In this document: in pieces, positions 49,414 to 62,024 of the stretch
Layout of the letters: the number at the start of each line of letters is the position of its first letter
Position numbering within the stretch: the first letter of the stretch is position 1
Assembly: GCF_001428745.1 (NCBI RefSeq)
Contig: NZ_LMIO01000002.1
Coordinates: 953,533-1,017,532, forward strand
Direction: 5' to 3'
Length of the DNA: 64,000 nucleotides
Source of the DNA: Leifsonia sp. Root227
Lineage (GTDB): Bacteria > Actinomycetota > Actinomycetes > Actinomycetales > Microbacteriaceae
Notes under the pieces: generated by a model
The model's database searches: none
Told to the model about the DNA's origin: nothing
The model's input: only the letters and a program-made list of their open reading frames with translations
Translations under genes and position numbers: made by a program

Positions 49414-49472
49414 GGCACCCTCCCCTTCAGCGACCCGGCCGCGATGGGCCGGGCCGGGCGCTGACGCTGTCG

Positions 49473-49730
49473 TTACTCGACGATCGGCTTGATGGTGAGC
49501 TTGTCCTCGTTGATCTCGTGCAGTGCGACGGACAGCGGCTTGTCGTCGACCGACGAGTCGACGAGCGGTCCGACGTTGTCGAACAGGCTGCCCTCGTGCA
49601 GGTCGGCGTAGTAGTCGTTGATCTGGCGGGCGCGCTTGGAGGCGAAGATGACCAGAGCGTACTTGGACTCGACCTTGGCGAGAACGTCGTCGATGGGCGG
49701 GTCGATGATGCCCTTGTTGCTGAGTGCCAT
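49473..49730 (-). CDS. rpoZ: RNA polymerase omega subunit
   Basis: The 85-residue protein helps assemble RNA polymerase. It includes [34 protein letters not shown], with the conserved SKYxLVxxAxKRARQIN core. The tail [21 protein letters not shown] is usual for Actinobacteria. AAGGAG lies 10 bases before the ATG. It follows the mIHF-gmk gene by 80 bases, the standard actinobacterial order. Confidence 0.97.
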   Translation of the reverse strand: MALSNKGIIDPPIDDVLAKVESKYALVIFASKRARQINDYYADLHEGSLFDNVGPLVDSSVDDKPLSVALHEINEDKLTIKPIVE

Positions 49731-49810
49731 GCGTGTAGTGCTCCTTGCAGGTTGTCGATCAGTGGTGGTCGCAGGCGGCGACGGCGTCGAAAGGACGCGA
49801 CGAAAACGGT

Positions 49811-50758
49811 CTACGGGCGCGACGGCGCCGCGCGGATCTTCATCAAGTCTACGACCTCGCGCGCCGCATCGGCCACGTCGGTGTTCACGACGCGGTGGTC
49901 GAACTCGTCCTGAGCGGCCAATTCGACCTTCGCCGTCTCGAGTCTGCGCTGCTGCTCCGCCGGCTCCTCCGTGCCGCGGCCGATGAGCCTGCGGACCAGC
50001 TCCTCCCAGGTGGGAGGGAGCAGGAAGATCAGGCGGGCCTCCGGCATCGCGGCGCGAACGCTGCGCGCGCCCTGCAGGTCGATCTCGAGCAGGACGCTCT
50101 TGCCCTCCTCGAGCGCACGCTCGATCGGCTTGCGCGGCGTGCCGTAGCGATACGCGTTGTGCACGGTGGCGTACTCGAGCAGTTCGCCCTCCGCGATCAT
50201 GCGGTCGAACTCCGCGTCGTCGACGAAGTAGTAGTTGACGCCGTCGACCTCGCCTGGGCGCGGAGCGCGCGTGGTCGCAGAGACCGAGAGCAGCACGTCC
50301 GGGTAGTTCTCGCGGATGTAGGTGGACACCGTCCCCTTGCCGACCGCTGTCGGCCCGGCGAGCACGACGAGGTGGCTTTTCAGGCGACCGGCCTTCGCCT
50401 CCCTGTCGATCAGGTAGTCGCGCAGCCGCAGGCGCTGGTGCCTGCCGAGGCCGCCGAGACGCTTGGCGGGAGAGATGGCCAGGGTGCGCAACGCATCCTG
50501 CATCTTGGTGGTGCCGATCGCGGGAACGCTGAGCAGGAACTCTGTGACCCGCAGCCGGCCCTCGACCCCGTCCGGCTCGGCTGTTGCGCGGTCGAGCACG
50601 GTGAGCGGCGAGAGCTCCTGACGGGCGATGGCGGCCTTGACGGCCGCACGCGCGCGACGAGCGGCGACGGCGGCCTGCGAGGCTGCCGCGCGGTCCACTT
50701 CCGGAGGCGCTGGGCGAAGGGATGCTGTGCCGTGCTCCGACGTGCCGGGCTCAGCCAT
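49811..50758 (-). CDS. gmk: fusion of actinobacterial integration host factor (mIHF) and guanylate kinase
   Basis: The 315-residue protein has two parts. Residues about 24-120 match actinobacterial mIHF: a basic helix ([17 protein letters not shown]), [41 protein letters not shown] with the helix-two-turn-helix DNA-binding motif. Residues about 128-315 are guanylate kinase: P-loop GPTAVGKGT (135-143), [22 protein letters not shown] for GMP, and the lid. mIHF is a separate essential nucleoid protein just upstream of gmk in mycobacteria (Rv1388/Rv1389). No start codon, stop or ribosome binding site separates the parts here. The start overlaps pyrF by 8 bases. Confidence 0.93.
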   Translation of the reverse strand: MAEPGTSEHGTASLRPAPPEVDRAAASQAAVAARRARAAVKAAIARQELSPLTVLDRATAEPDGVEGRLRVTEFLLSVPAIGTTKMQDALRTLAISPAKRLGGLGRHQRLRLRDYLIDREAKAGRLKSHLVVLAGPTAVGKGTVSTYIRENYPDVLLSVSATTRAPRPGEVDGVNYYFVDDAEFDRMIAEGELLEYATVHNAYRYGTPRKPIERALEEGKSVLLEIDLQGARSVRAAMPEARLIFLLPPTWEELVRRLIGRGTEEPAEQQRRLETAKVELAAQDEFDHRVVNTDVADAAREVVDLMKIRAAPSRP

Positions 50759-51604
50759 GGTTCTCCCGCACCTCGTCCGTGCGGCGTGCGATGGCGTCGG
50801 CGAGCCCCGCCGGACCTGCGCCGAGCAGCCCCCGTGACTCGCTGACGATCACACCACCGGCGAACGAGCCGAACAGCCGGGCGGCGTCCTGCACCTTCGC
50901 GCCCTGGTGACCGAAGCCGGGAGCGAGCACGGGCGTGGCGTTGACGCCGGGCGCTGCCGCGATGTCGATGCCGAAGGCCGGAAGGTCGAGGGTCGCGCCG
51001 AGCACGAGCCCGACCGATCCGAATGCGCTGGGCGGCTGCGCCTGATTGAACGATTGCACGTCTTCGATGATCGCACGCGCGACGGTGCTCCCCGCACGCG
51101 GCCCGTCCTGCACGATCGCCTTCTGGATGGCGGCGGCCTCAGGATTCGAGGTGGCGGCGAGCACGAACAGGCCCTTGCCGTTCGCCTCCGCGAGTCGCAT
51201 CGGGTCGTCGATCGAGCCGACGCCCTGGAACGCCGCGATGGTCATCGCGTCCGCCTCCAGCGGCGCGCCTGGCGTGAGCCACGCCTCGGCGTACGCCGTG
51301 ACGCTGGTGCCGATGTCTCCGCGCTTCGCGTCGGCGATCACGAGCAGCCCCGCGGCGCGCGCCGCCCCGATCACCTCTTCGAGGGCGGCGTATCCCGCGG
51401 AGCCGTATCGCTCGAAGAACGCCACCTGCGGCTTCACGATGCCGGCGCGCCCCGTCGCCGCCTCGACCACGGCGAGACCGAAGGCGCGCACGCCGGAGGC
51501 CGAGGCGGGAAGGCCCCAGCTCTCCAGCAGGTGCGCGTGCGGGTCGATGCCGACGCACAGGCGTCCGCGTTCCGCGAAGACTCCGGCGAGCCGGTCACCG
51601 AAGC

Positions 51605-51608
<4 letters not shown>
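50751..51608 (-). CDS. pyrF: orotidine 5'-phosphate decarboxylase (type 2)
   Basis: The 285-residue TIM barrel makes UMP from OMP. The active-site motif is [12 protein letters not shown], with Lys and Asp residues, and the phosphate loop lies near [12 protein letters not shown]. The length and [18 protein letters not shown] start mark the longer type 2 group of Actinobacteria. GTG 51606-51608 overlaps the carB stop by 4 bases, and the gene's end overlaps gmk by 8 bases. Confidence 0.96.
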
Positions 51609-54891
<3,283 letters not shown>

Positions 54892-54892
<1 letters not shown>

Positions 54893-56055
54893 TACTCGGA
54901 CTCTCCCTGCGGTGCGGTTGCGCCGTTCTCCCGAGCAATGATCATGTCGAGGAAGCGGTCGAAGAGGTAGTTGGCGTCGTGGGGCCCTGCGGCCGCCTCC
55001 GGGTGGTACTGCACGCTGAACGCGTTCAGGTCGAGGCAGTTCAGCCCCTCCACCACGTTGTCGTTGAGGCTGAAGTGGCTGACCTCCACCTTGCCGAATC
55101 CGGCCGGGGAGTCGAAGATGCCCTCGATGGGCGCATCCACGGCGAAACCGTGGTTCTGCGCGGTTATCTCGACCCTGCCCGTGCGCTTGTCGAGCACCGG
55201 CTGGTTGATGCCGCGGTGCCCGAACGGCAGCTTGTATGTGCCGAGGCCGAGGGCGCGGCCGAGGAGCTGGTTGCCGAAGCAGATGCCGAAGTACGGGATG
55301 CCTGCCCTCAGTACCTCCTGCAGCAGCGCGACGTGCTTGCCGGACGCCTGCGGGTCGCCTGGGCCGTTCGAGAAGAACAGAGCGGACGGCTGCAGCTCGA
55401 GCACATCCCGTGCCGAGACCATCTGCGGCAGCACGTGCACGTCGAGGCCGCGGGCTGCGAGGTTCTCGAGCGTCGATTTCTTGACGCCGAGGTCGAGGAC
55501 GGCGACGGAGCCGACCCTCTCCCCCACCGCCGGCACCGTGAACGGCTCCGGCGTCGAGACCTCTGCCGACAGGTTCGTGCCCGCCATCTTCGCCGTGGAG
55601 CGCACGAGTTCGAGCTGCTCGCCGTCGGTGAGGTCGAAGTCCTCACCGGAGAAGATGCCGGAGCGCATCGCGCCGGCCGACCGGATGTGCCTGGTCACCG
55701 CGCGGGTGTCGATCCCGCTGATGCCGACGACGCCCTGGGCGACCAGATCGTCGTCGAGGCTGCGCTGGGCGCGGAAGTTCGACACGATGCGGCTTGGCTC
55801 GCGCACCACATACCCGGCGACCCAGATCTGACGGGACTCCATGTCCTCGTCGTTCGTGCCCGTGTTGCCGATGTGCGGGGCCGTCATCAGGACGATCTGC
55901 CCCGCGTAGCTCGGGTCGGTCAGCGTCTCCTGATATCCGGTCATGCCGGTGGAGAACACCGCCTCGCCGAAGGTGCGGCCGACAGCACCGTACGCGCGGC
56001 CGACATAGCGGGTTCCGTCTTCGAGGACGAGGACGGCTGGGTTCTGCTGCGCCAC
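54892..56055 (-). CDS. carA: carbamoyl-phosphate synthase small subunit
   Basis: The 387-residue glutaminase supplies ammonia to CarB. It starts at GTG 56053-56055 ([19 protein letters not shown]) with GAGG about 6 bases upstream. The N-terminal domain includes [22 protein letters not shown]. The class I amidotransferase domain has catalytic Cys in [16 protein letters not shown] and His/Glu in [11 protein letters not shown]. The usual GHQ after the Cys is GNQ here. It lies 1 base after the PH-like membrane protein stop. Confidence 0.97.
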
Positions 56056-56056
56056 G

Positions 56057-56599
56057 TCACACCTCACTTTCCGTGCTGGTTCCCGCCTGAGACCCGGCGG
56101 GGAGAATGGATTCGACCGCGCCGACGATCGGCGCCCGGTCGGCAGGGTCGACGACCCGGAAGAAGCTGTCGGCCGCCGCGCCACCGCTGGTGGTCCAGGA
56201 CAGCCGGAGCAGGCCGTCCTTCTCGACGACGCGGTCGATGGCGGTGGTCGCCGCCCCGAGGCCGCTGATCGCGGACACCGGGATGTAGACGGGCTGCTCG
56301 CCGGTGACGGCGATGGTCACGCCGTCCGCTGCGACGCTCACCGTCGCCTTGCCGCGGAAGGAGAGGCCGGGGAGCGCCAGGCGCTCCAGGTGCTCTCCAC
56401 CCTTGGTGGTGGCGACGTAGAAGCTCTCAGCGGTCGCGATCGGCTGCGCCGGAGCTTCGCCCCGCGCATCCGTTCGGGCCGCATAGCCGCCGCCCGCCGG
56501 TCGGTCGCGTCGCACGCGTCGTCGCCAGCCCCAGACGATCAGCAGGAGCGCGACGACCAGGACGGCCGCGACGACCAGGGTGGGGACGAGCTTATCCAC
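56057..56599 (-). CDS. PH-like single-pass membrane protein of the pyr operon
   Basis: The 180-residue protein has an N-terminal membrane segment ([22 protein letters not shown]) and a basic cytoplasmic edge (RRRVRRDR). A soluble domain follows with beta strands such as [33 protein letters not shown], suggesting a PH-like fold. A gene of this kind lies between pyrC and carA in many Actinobacteria, for example Rv1382 in M. tuberculosis. Its function is unknown. It overlaps pyrC by 8 bases and precedes carA by 1 base. Confidence 0.85.
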   Translation of the reverse strand: MDKLVPTLVVAAVLVVALLLIVWGWRRRVRRDRPAGGGYAARTDARGEAPAQPIATAESFYVATTKGGEHLERLALPGLSFRGKATVSVAADGVTIAVTGEQPVYIPVSAISGLGAATTAIDRVVEKDGLLRLSWTTSGGAAADSFFRVVDPADRAPIVGAVESILPAGSQAGTSTESEV

Positions 56600-57947
56600 G
56601 CAGTGCCTCCTCGTGCTTTCCGGCGAATGCTCTGGCTCGAGCGGCGACCTCGTCCACGGCTGCCACGACGCCGTCGAGGACGGTCGGGTATCCGTGGTGG
56701 AAGGTCGCGACGACGCGGCCGGGCAGCGTCATCGACAGATACGGCGAGTTGACGCCCTTCCCGGCGAGGTCGCCGGTCGAGAACGAACGGGATGCGGTCG
56801 GGTCGTAGAGGGTGAACTCCGCCGGGGCTCCCGCCTCGATCGGCCCGCCGTGACCGGCCAGCCGTCCGATGCGCGCCGGCGTCTGCGAGAGCACGCGGGC
56901 GACGTCCGCCCAGTCGAGCATCCCGTTCTGGACGACGGAGGCGTGCACCACGGAGAGCGCCGATTCGAGGCCGACCATGCCGAACGCCGCTGCATCCCAC
57001 TCGCAGTCTTTCGCCTCGACCGGATGCGGGGCGTGGTCGGTGGCGACGATGTCGATGGTCCCGTCGGCGAGGCCTGCGCGAAGCGCCTCGACGTCCTCCG
57101 CGCGGCGCAGCGGCGGGTTCACCTTGAACCGCGCGTCGTAGCCGGTGGCCAGCTCCTCGGTGAGGATCAGGTGGTGCGGCGTGACCTCTGCGGTCACGTC
57201 GATGCCGCGCGCCTTCGCCCAGCGGATCACGTCGACAGAACCGGCGGTGGAGACGTGGCAGACGTGCAGGCGGGAGCCGACATGCTCGGCGAGGAGCACG
57301 TCCCTGGCGATGATCGACTCCTCCGCCACCGCAGGCCAGCCGGCGAGGCCGAGCTCGCCGGACAGCGCGCCCTCGTTCATCTGCGCGCCGATGGTCAGCC
57401 GCGGCTCTTGCGCGTGCTGGGCGATGACGCCGTCGAACGCCTTGACGTATTCGAGCGCCCTGCGCATCAGCAGCGGGTCGGAGACGCACTTGCCGTCGTC
57501 CGAGAACACCCGCACCCGTGCGCGGGAGTCGGCCATCGCGCCGAGCTCGGCGAGCCGCTCGCCTTCGAGGCCGACGGTGACGGCGCCGATCGGGCGGACC
57601 GTCGCGTAGCCGGCGGCGTCGCCGAGGCTGAGCACCTGCTCGACCACTCCGGCCGTGTCGGCCACCGGCGAGGTGTTCGCCATCGCGAACACCGAGGTGA
57701 ACCCGCCCGCCGCCGCGGCGCGGGTGCCGGTCAGCACGGTCTCGCTCTGCTCGTAGCCCGGCTCCCGCAGGTGCGTGTGCAGGTCGACGAGGCCGGGAAG
57801 GGCGATCAGCCCGTCGGCGTCGACGGCCGTCGCGCCGGCGGAGGACAGGCCGCTGCCGACCTCCGCGATCCTGCCGCCGTCGACCAGCAGGTCGGTGCGC
57901 GACCCATCGGCGAGCGTCGCGCCCTCGATCAGATACTTCTCGTTCAA
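56592..57947 (-). CDS. pyrC: dihydroorotase
   Basis: The 451-residue zinc amidohydrolase closes carbamoyl-aspartate to dihydroorotate. Metal ligands are in [28 protein letters not shown] and [17 protein letters not shown], with a His in [12 protein letters not shown]. This is the class I type usual in Gram-positives. The start is TTG (57945-57947), overlapping the pyrB stop by 4 bases, with GGAGGA 8 bases upstream. Confidence 0.97.
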   Translation of the reverse strand: MNEKYLIEGATLADGSRTDLLVDGGRIAEVGSGLSSAGATAVDADGLIALPGLVDLHTHLREPGYEQSETVLTGTRAAAAGGFTSVFAMANTSPVADTAGVVEQVLSLGDAAGYATVRPIGAVTVGLEGERLAELGAMADSRARVRVFSDDGKCVSDPLLMRRALEYVKAFDGVIAQHAQEPRLTIGAQMNEGALSGELGLAGWPAVAEESIIARDVLLAEHVGSRLHVCHVSTAGSVDVIRWAKARGIDVTAEVTPHHLILTEELATGYDARFKVNPPLRRAEDVEALRAGLADGTIDIVATDHAPHPVEAKDCEWDAAAFGMVGLESALSVVHASVVQNGMLDWADVARVLSQTPARIGRLAGHGGPIEAGAPAEFTLYDPTASRSFSTGDLAGKGVNSPYLSMTLPGRVVATFHHGYPTVLDGVVAAVDEVAARARAFAGKHEEALRG

Positions 57948-58900
57948 GCTACGTCCTCCCGATCTCCACCGGACAGCAGGAGGTACAGAGCGGCCATTCG
58001 CACGGAAACCCCGTTGGCCACCTGTTCCCTGACCGTCGAGCGGGGCGAATCCGCCGCCGCCGCCGAAATCTCCAGACCCCGATTCATCGGACCGGGGTGC
58101 ATGACAATGCTACCGGTGCCGAGCCTGGCCAGTCGTTCGTCGTCCAGCCCCCAGCGGCGCGCGTACTCCCTGGTGTTCGGGAAGAACGCAGCATTCATCC
58201 GTTCGGCCTGGATGCGCAGCATCATGACCACGTCGGGGTTCGCGTCGATGGCGGCGTCGAGGTCGTAGCCGATCCGCGCCGGCCAGCTGGACGCATCCAC
58301 CGGCAGCAGCGTCGGCGGCGCGATGAGCGTCACGTCTGCGCCCAGCGTCTTCAGCAGCCAGACGTTCGAGCGCGCGACCCTCGAGTGCAGGATGTCGCCG
58401 ACGATCGTCACCGTCACACCGTCGAGGTCGCGGCCACGGGATGCTGCACCGTGCAGCCTGCGCCGCATGGTGAACGCGTCGAGCAGCGCCTGGGTCGGGT
58501 GCTCGTGCATCCCGTCGCCCGCGTTGACGATGCCGGCGTCGATCCACCCGCTGGTCGCCAGGGTCTGCGGCGCACCGGATGCACTGTGCCGCACCACGAC
58601 GGCGTCGGCGCCCATCGCGGCGAGCGTCTGGGCCGTGTCTTTCAGGCTCTCGCCCTTCGAGACGCTCGATCCCTTCGCGCTGAAATTGATCACGTCGGCG
58701 GAGAGCCGCTTGGCCGCCGCCTCGAACGAGATGCGGGTGCGGGTCGAATCCTCGAAGAAGAGGTTCACGACGGTCTTGCCGCGCAGGGTGGGCAGCTTCT
58801 TGACCTCGCGCTCCTGCACGTCTGCCATGTCCTCGGCAACGTCCAGGATGCGGATGGCCTCGTCGCGCCCGAGCGTGCGGGTGGAGAGGAGGTGCCTCAT
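57944..58900 (-). CDS. pyrB: aspartate carbamoyltransferase catalytic subunit
   Basis: The 318-residue enzyme joins aspartate and carbamoyl phosphate. The carbamoyl phosphate signature is [19 protein letters not shown]. The segment [14 protein letters not shown] and the late [12 protein letters not shown] loop are intact. No regulatory pyrI is present, as is normal in Actinobacteria. It overlaps pyrR and pyrC by 4 bases each. Confidence 0.97.
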   Translation of the reverse strand: MRHLLSTRTLGRDEAIRILDVAEDMADVQEREVKKLPTLRGKTVVNLFFEDSTRTRISFEAAAKRLSADVINFSAKGSSVSKGESLKDTAQTLAAMGADAVVVRHSASGAPQTLATSGWIDAGIVNAGDGMHEHPTQALLDAFTMRRRLHGAASRGRDLDGVTVTIVGDILHSRVARSNVWLLKTLGADVTLIAPPTLLPVDASSWPARIGYDLDAAIDANPDVVMMLRIQAERMNAAFFPNTREYARRWGLDDERLARLGTGSIVMHPGPMNRGLEISAAAADSPRSTVREQVANGVSVRMAALYLLLSGGDREDVA

Positions 58901-59529
58901 GCGCCTGCCTCCGATCCGTGCTCGGCGGGGGCGGCTGAAGTGTCGGTGTCGGTGTCGGTGCCTGCGTCGGTGTCGGTGTCGGCCAGACCGTCCTCGATGG
59001 TCACGGCCTCGTCTCCGTCGATCTCCGTCAGCAGCACGTTGATGCGTTCCGACGCGGCCGACGGAAGGTTCTTGCCGACGAAGTCCGCCCGGATCGGGAG
59101 CTCGCGGTGGCCGCGGTCGACCAGCACGGCCAGCCGCACAGCACGCGGCCTGCCCAGGTCGCTCAGCGCATCCAAGGCCGCCCGGATCGTGCGCCCCGAG
59201 TACAGCACGTCGTCGACCAGCACGACGGTCTTGCCGTCGATGCTGCCCGGCAGCGACGTCGGCGCCGGCGTGCGCGTCGGGTTCCGGGAGAGATCGTCGC
59301 GATACATCGTCACGTCGAGCGCGCCGACGAGCTCGGCCGTCGAGGCGACGGCCTGCGGCTCGATCCGCTGGATGTTCTCCGCGATCCTCTGCGCGAGGAC
59401 GACGCCTCGGGTGGGGATGCCCAGAATGATGAGATCGTTCGTACCCCGGTTGGACTCCAGGATCTCGTGGGAGATCCGAGTCAACGCCCGGGTGATGTCA
59501 GCGTGTTGCAGCACTGTTCGCACTGTCAT
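58897..59529 (-). CDS. pyrR: PyrR, pyr operon RNA-binding regulator / uracil phosphoribosyltransferase
   Basis: The 210-residue protein has the PRPP-binding motif [21 protein letters not shown] and the usual N-terminal [16 protein letters not shown]. PyrR binds a hairpin in pyr mRNA when UMP is high; it also has UPRT activity in many species. Residues from about 181 form an extra low-complexity tail ([15 protein letters not shown]) coded by hexamer repeats. It heads the pyrR-pyrB-pyrC-carAB-pyrF-gmk operon. A matching PyrR-type RNA site lies at its own ribosome binding site. Confidence 0.96.
   Translation of the reverse strand: MTVRTVLQHADITRALTRISHEILESNRGTNDLIILGIPTRGVVLAQRIAENIQRIEPQAVASTAELVGALDVTMYRDDLSRNPTRTPAPTSLPGSIDGKTVVLVDDVLYSGRTIRAALDALSDLGRPRAVRLAVLVDRGHRELPIRADFVGKNLPSAASERINVLLTEIDGDEAVTIEDGLADTDTDAGTDTDTDTSAAPAEHGSEAGA
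58941..58982. repeat. TGTCGG hexamer repeats inside pyrR
   Basis: TGTCGG units repeat (three, an interruption, then more) on the plus strand, giving Thr-Asp pairs in the C-terminal tail of PyrR. Whole-hexamer changes keep the frame, so the copy number may vary between strains. Confidence 0.85.
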
Positions 59530-59542
59530 GCCGACCTCCTTC

Positions 59543-59560
59543 CCCGCCTCACTGGACGGC
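59543..59560 (-). promoter_or_regulatory. PyrR-binding RNA hairpin at the pyrR ribosome binding site
   Basis: The minus strand contains CCGTCCAGTGAGGCGG: CCG and CC pair with GG and CGG around an AGTGA loop, with a bulged T. The core TCCAGTGAGG fits the known PyrR consensus (ARUCCNGNGAGGYU). It lies just before the AAGGAGG ribosome binding site of pyrR. In mycobacteria such a site gives translational repression, which is the likely mode here. Confidence 0.75.
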
Positions 59561-59585
59561 TGTTAAAGGATGTCTACCGCGAACG

Positions 59586-59591
59586 AGCATA
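59586..59591 (-). promoter_or_regulatory. possible -10 box (TATGCT) of the pyr operon
   Basis: Minus-strand TATGCT would start the transcript about 20 bases before the PyrR hairpin, giving a leader of about 50 bases. No convincing -35 is seen. Confidence 0.4.
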
Positions 59592-59593
59592 GC

Positions 59594-59626
59594 AGCAGCG
59601 CGGGATGCGCCGCGGCGCGCGCTGCT
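59594..59626 (-). terminator. hairpin terminator after the DsbA-like gene
   Basis: A 9-bp stem (59594-59602 with 59618-59626) encloses 15 bases that hold a further GCGCCGCGGCGC palindrome. It abuts the stop codon of the DsbA-like gene and lies upstream of the possible pyr promoter. It probably insulates the pyr operon. Confidence 0.5.
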
Positions 59627-60447
59627 CAGTGCTTGGCCAGGAACGACGTGAACGCGGCGGCGTCCGTGACTTTGCCTGCGAACTGCGTCCCGTTCACGAG
59701 CACGGTCGGGGTGCCCTGGATCGTGTCGAGCACCTTCTTGTCGTCGACCACGATCGGTCCGGTCTGCGAGTGCGCGGTGTTCGCCTGCGCCCACGCCTGG
59801 TACGGGCCGCTCCTGCCGAGGCAGTCCGTGATGTCGGTCAGCCCGTTGTCGGTCGCGAGCTTCGCCAGCTCCTCGTTGGTCAGACCGTTGGAGTTCTCCT
59901 CCGGCTGGTTCGCGAACAGCGCCGTGTAGTAGTCCAGCGCGCCATTCGGCTCCTTCACCGCGACGCAGGTGAGCGCCGCGGAGGCGCGCGTCGAGTATCC
60001 GGTGCCGTTGGAGGCGCGGTCGAGGAAGGTCAGCGGGTGCAGCCGCAGCGTGATCGTGCCGTCGGAGACCGCCTTCGCCAAGGTCTCCCCGTTGGCCTTC
60101 TCGAACTCGCCGCAGATCGGGCACATCGGGTCGAACCAGATGTCGACGTGCTTCGATCCCGTCCCCGTCTGGATGTATCCGCCGTCGAAGTTGACGGCGC
60201 CGTCCGTGCCGGTCGGCGCCGTCGCGGTGGCGACAGGAACCGGGGAGTTGCCGCCGACGAGCGAGCACGCCGCCGTCCCGGCCACGAGGGCGAGCGCGAT
60301 CACCGCAGCGCCGAGTGCGCGCATCCCGTGGCGTCGCACCCCCGACCGCTCCGTCCCCGATGTCTCTGGCCCCGACGTCTCCGGCGCTGGTCGGCCTGTG
60401 CCTGGAAGCTCGGTGCCTGGTCGTAGAACGGCGGGGGTGCTGCGCAT
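59626..60447 (-). CDS. exported DsbA-like thioredoxin-fold protein
   Basis: The 273-residue protein has a membrane segment at about 43-60 (LGAAVIALALVAGTAACS) whose end resembles a lipobox but with Thr at -3. A DsbA-like domain follows (about 95-273), with active-site motif CPIC in DIWFDPMCPICGEFE and cis-Pro in GTPTVLVNG. It probably acts in disulfide exchange outside the membrane. A Pro/Thr/Gly-rich stretch of about 41 residues precedes the membrane segment. An ATG at codon 42 would give a plain signal peptide and may be the true start. It lies 39 bases after nusB. Confidence 0.88.
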   Translation of the reverse strand: MRSTPAVLRPGTELPGTGRPAPETSGPETSGTERSGVRRHGMRALGAAVIALALVAGTAACSLVGGNSPVPVATATAPTGTDGAVNFDGGYIQTGTGSKHVDIWFDPMCPICGEFEKANGETLAKAVSDGTITLRLHPLTFLDRASNGTGYSTRASAALTCVAVKEPNGALDYYTALFANQPEENSNGLTNEELAKLATDNGLTDITDCLGRSGPYQAWAQANTAHSQTGPIVVDDKKVLDTIQGTPTVLVNGTQFAGKVTDAAAFTSFLAKH

Positions 60448-60486
60448 GTGGTGGTGTTCCCTCGGTTGTTGCGTGGCCTGCGTGGA

Positions 60487-60903
60487 CTACTTGGGCTTGT
60501 TCTGCGCGATCTTCGCGAGCAGACCGTTGATGAATCCGGCAGAGTCGTCGGTCGACAGCACGGTCGCCGCCTCGACGGCCTCCGAGATGGCGACGCCGTC
60601 CGGCACCTGCTCGTTGAAGAGCAGCTCCCAGACGCCGATGCGGAGGATGGCGCGGTCGACGATCGGCATCCGCGCGAGGGTCCAGCCCTGCGCGTAAGTC
60701 TCGATCTGCTCGTCGATCTCGTCCTGGTTGTCGATGATCCCGTCGAGGATCTCGCGGGCGTACAGCCAGGAGGCTTCGCGCTGCGGCTCGCTGGCTGCGC
60801 GCTCCGCCTCGGTGGCGAGTGCCTGGTTCAGCGCGATCTGCCGGACGTCCGCTCCGTAGAGCACGTCCAGAGCACGCTTGCGGGCTTTGGTCCTGGCGCT
60901 CAT
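60487..60903 (-). CDS. nusB: transcription antitermination factor NusB
   Basis: The 138-residue helical protein binds boxA RNA with NusE (S10) during rRNA transcription. It begins SARTKARKRALDVLYGADVR, the usual Arg-rich start, and has MPIVDRAILRIGVWELLFNEQVPDGVAISEAVEAA, the family core. Its ATG directly abuts the efp stop (TAGATG), so it is probably translated after efp by coupling. Confidence 0.96.
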   Translation of the reverse strand: MSARTKARKRALDVLYGADVRQIALNQALATEAERAASEPQREASWLYAREILDGIIDNQDEIDEQIETYAQGWTLARMPIVDRAILRIGVWELLFNEQVPDGVAISEAVEAATVLSTDDSAGFINGLLAKIAQNKPK

Positions 60904-61467
60904 CTAGTCGTTGACGCGGCCGAGGTAGTCGCCGGTACGCGTGTCGACCTTGACCTTGGTGCCGGTCTCCAGGAACAGCGGAACCTGGATCTGGTAGCCG
61001 GTCTCGACGGTCGCCGGCTTGGTGCCGCCGGTGGAACGGTCGCCCTGCAGGCCGGGCTCGGTGTACGTGATCTCCAGCACGACGGAGGCGGGGAGCTCGA
61101 CGTAAAGCGGCTCGCCCTCGTGCAGTGCGATGGTGACGTTCTGGTTCTCGAGCATGAAGTTGGCTGCGTCACCGACGACGACGCCGGAGACGGTGAGCTG
61201 GTCGTAGTCGCTGGTGTCCATGAAGACGAAGCTCTCGCCGTCCTGGTACAGGTACTGGTAGTCGCGACGGTCGACGTTGGAGGTCTCGATCTTCGACCCG
61301 GCGTTGAAGGTGCGGTCGACGGTCTTGCCGCTGGTGACGTTCTTCAGCTTGGTGCGGACGAACGCGCCGCCCTTGCCCGGCTTGACGTGCTGGAACTCGA
61401 TCACGGTCCAGAGCTGGCCGTCCATGTTCAGGACGATGCCGTTCTTGATGTCAGCGGTTGTTGCCAT
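60904..61467 (-). CDS. efp: translation elongation factor P
   Basis: The 187-residue protein relieves ribosome stalling at polyproline. The ATG was chosen because the protein then begins [20 protein letters not shown], the usual start. The tip loop is KPGKGGAF, with K32 at the position that is modified in some bacteria. Actinobacterial EF-P often works unmodified; that is not shown here. Three OB-like domains are complete, ending in [20 protein letters not shown] lies 7 bases before the ATG. Confidence 0.97.
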   Translation of the reverse strand: MATTADIKNGIVLNMDGQLWTVIEFQHVKPGKGGAFVRTKLKNVTSGKTVDRTFNAGSKIETSNVDRRDYQYLYQDGESFVFMDTSDYDQLTVSGVVVGDAANFMLENQNVTIALHEGEPLYVELPASVVLEITYTEPGLQGDRSTGGTKPATVETGYQIQVPLFLETGTKVKVDTRTGDYLGRVND

Positions 61468-61580
61468 GCGTGAGTTCCGTTCGATTATGGGAGAAGATCC
61501 GGGTGGAAGCGCGCCGGAGCGGTCCACGGTGGCCGGCCACGCACGATGGACGCGGCGGCAGCCTCAAGAGATTCTAGTTG

Positions 61581-62018
61581 TCAGGCGGCGTTTCGGCGAA
61601 TATGAGCGAGAGCCAGGCGGTATGAGTCGAACCCGAACCCGGCGATCACCCCGCTGGCGACGGCCGAGATCACACTGGTGTGCCGGAACTCCTCGCGCGC
61701 GTGCGGGTTGGACAGGTGCACCTCGATGACGGTGCCGCCCGCCTTGGTGACGAGGGAGACCGCATCCCGGAGCGCGTACGAGTAGTGGGTCCAGGCGCCG
61801 GCATTCAGGATGACGGGCGCTCCGGAGTCTGCCGCCTCGTACAGCCAGTGCAGGAGCTGTGACTCCTCGTCCGTCTGCCGCAGGTCGATCGTGGTCTCCG
61901 GCGCGTCGGACTGCAAGACGGTGCGCAGGTCGTCGAGCGTCCCTGCGCCGTAGACGTCGGGTTCGCGGGTGCCGAGACGACCGAGGTTCGGGCCGTTGAG
62001 GACGAGAACGCTGCTCAT
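61581..62018 (-). CDS. aroQ: type II 3-dehydroquinate dehydratase
   Basis: The 145-residue enzyme removes water from 3-dehydroquinate in the shikimate pathway. VLVLNGPNLGRLGTREPDVYG carries the catalytic Arg and Tyr (Y23). ILNAGAWTHYSYALRDAV and EVHLSNPHAREEFRHTSVIS hold the substrate-binding residues. The motif has Gly-Arg where NLNLLG is more common. A TAGGCT box lies 8 bases upstream of the ATG and could give a near-leaderless mRNA. Confidence 0.97.
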   Translation of the reverse strand: MSSVLVLNGPNLGRLGTREPDVYGAGTLDDLRTVLQSDAPETTIDLRQTDEESQLLHWLYEAADSGAPVILNAGAWTHYSYALRDAVSLVTKAGGTVIEVHLSNPHAREEFRHTSVISAVASGVIAGFGFDSYRLALAHIRRNAA

Positions 62019-62024
62019 GTCGAG

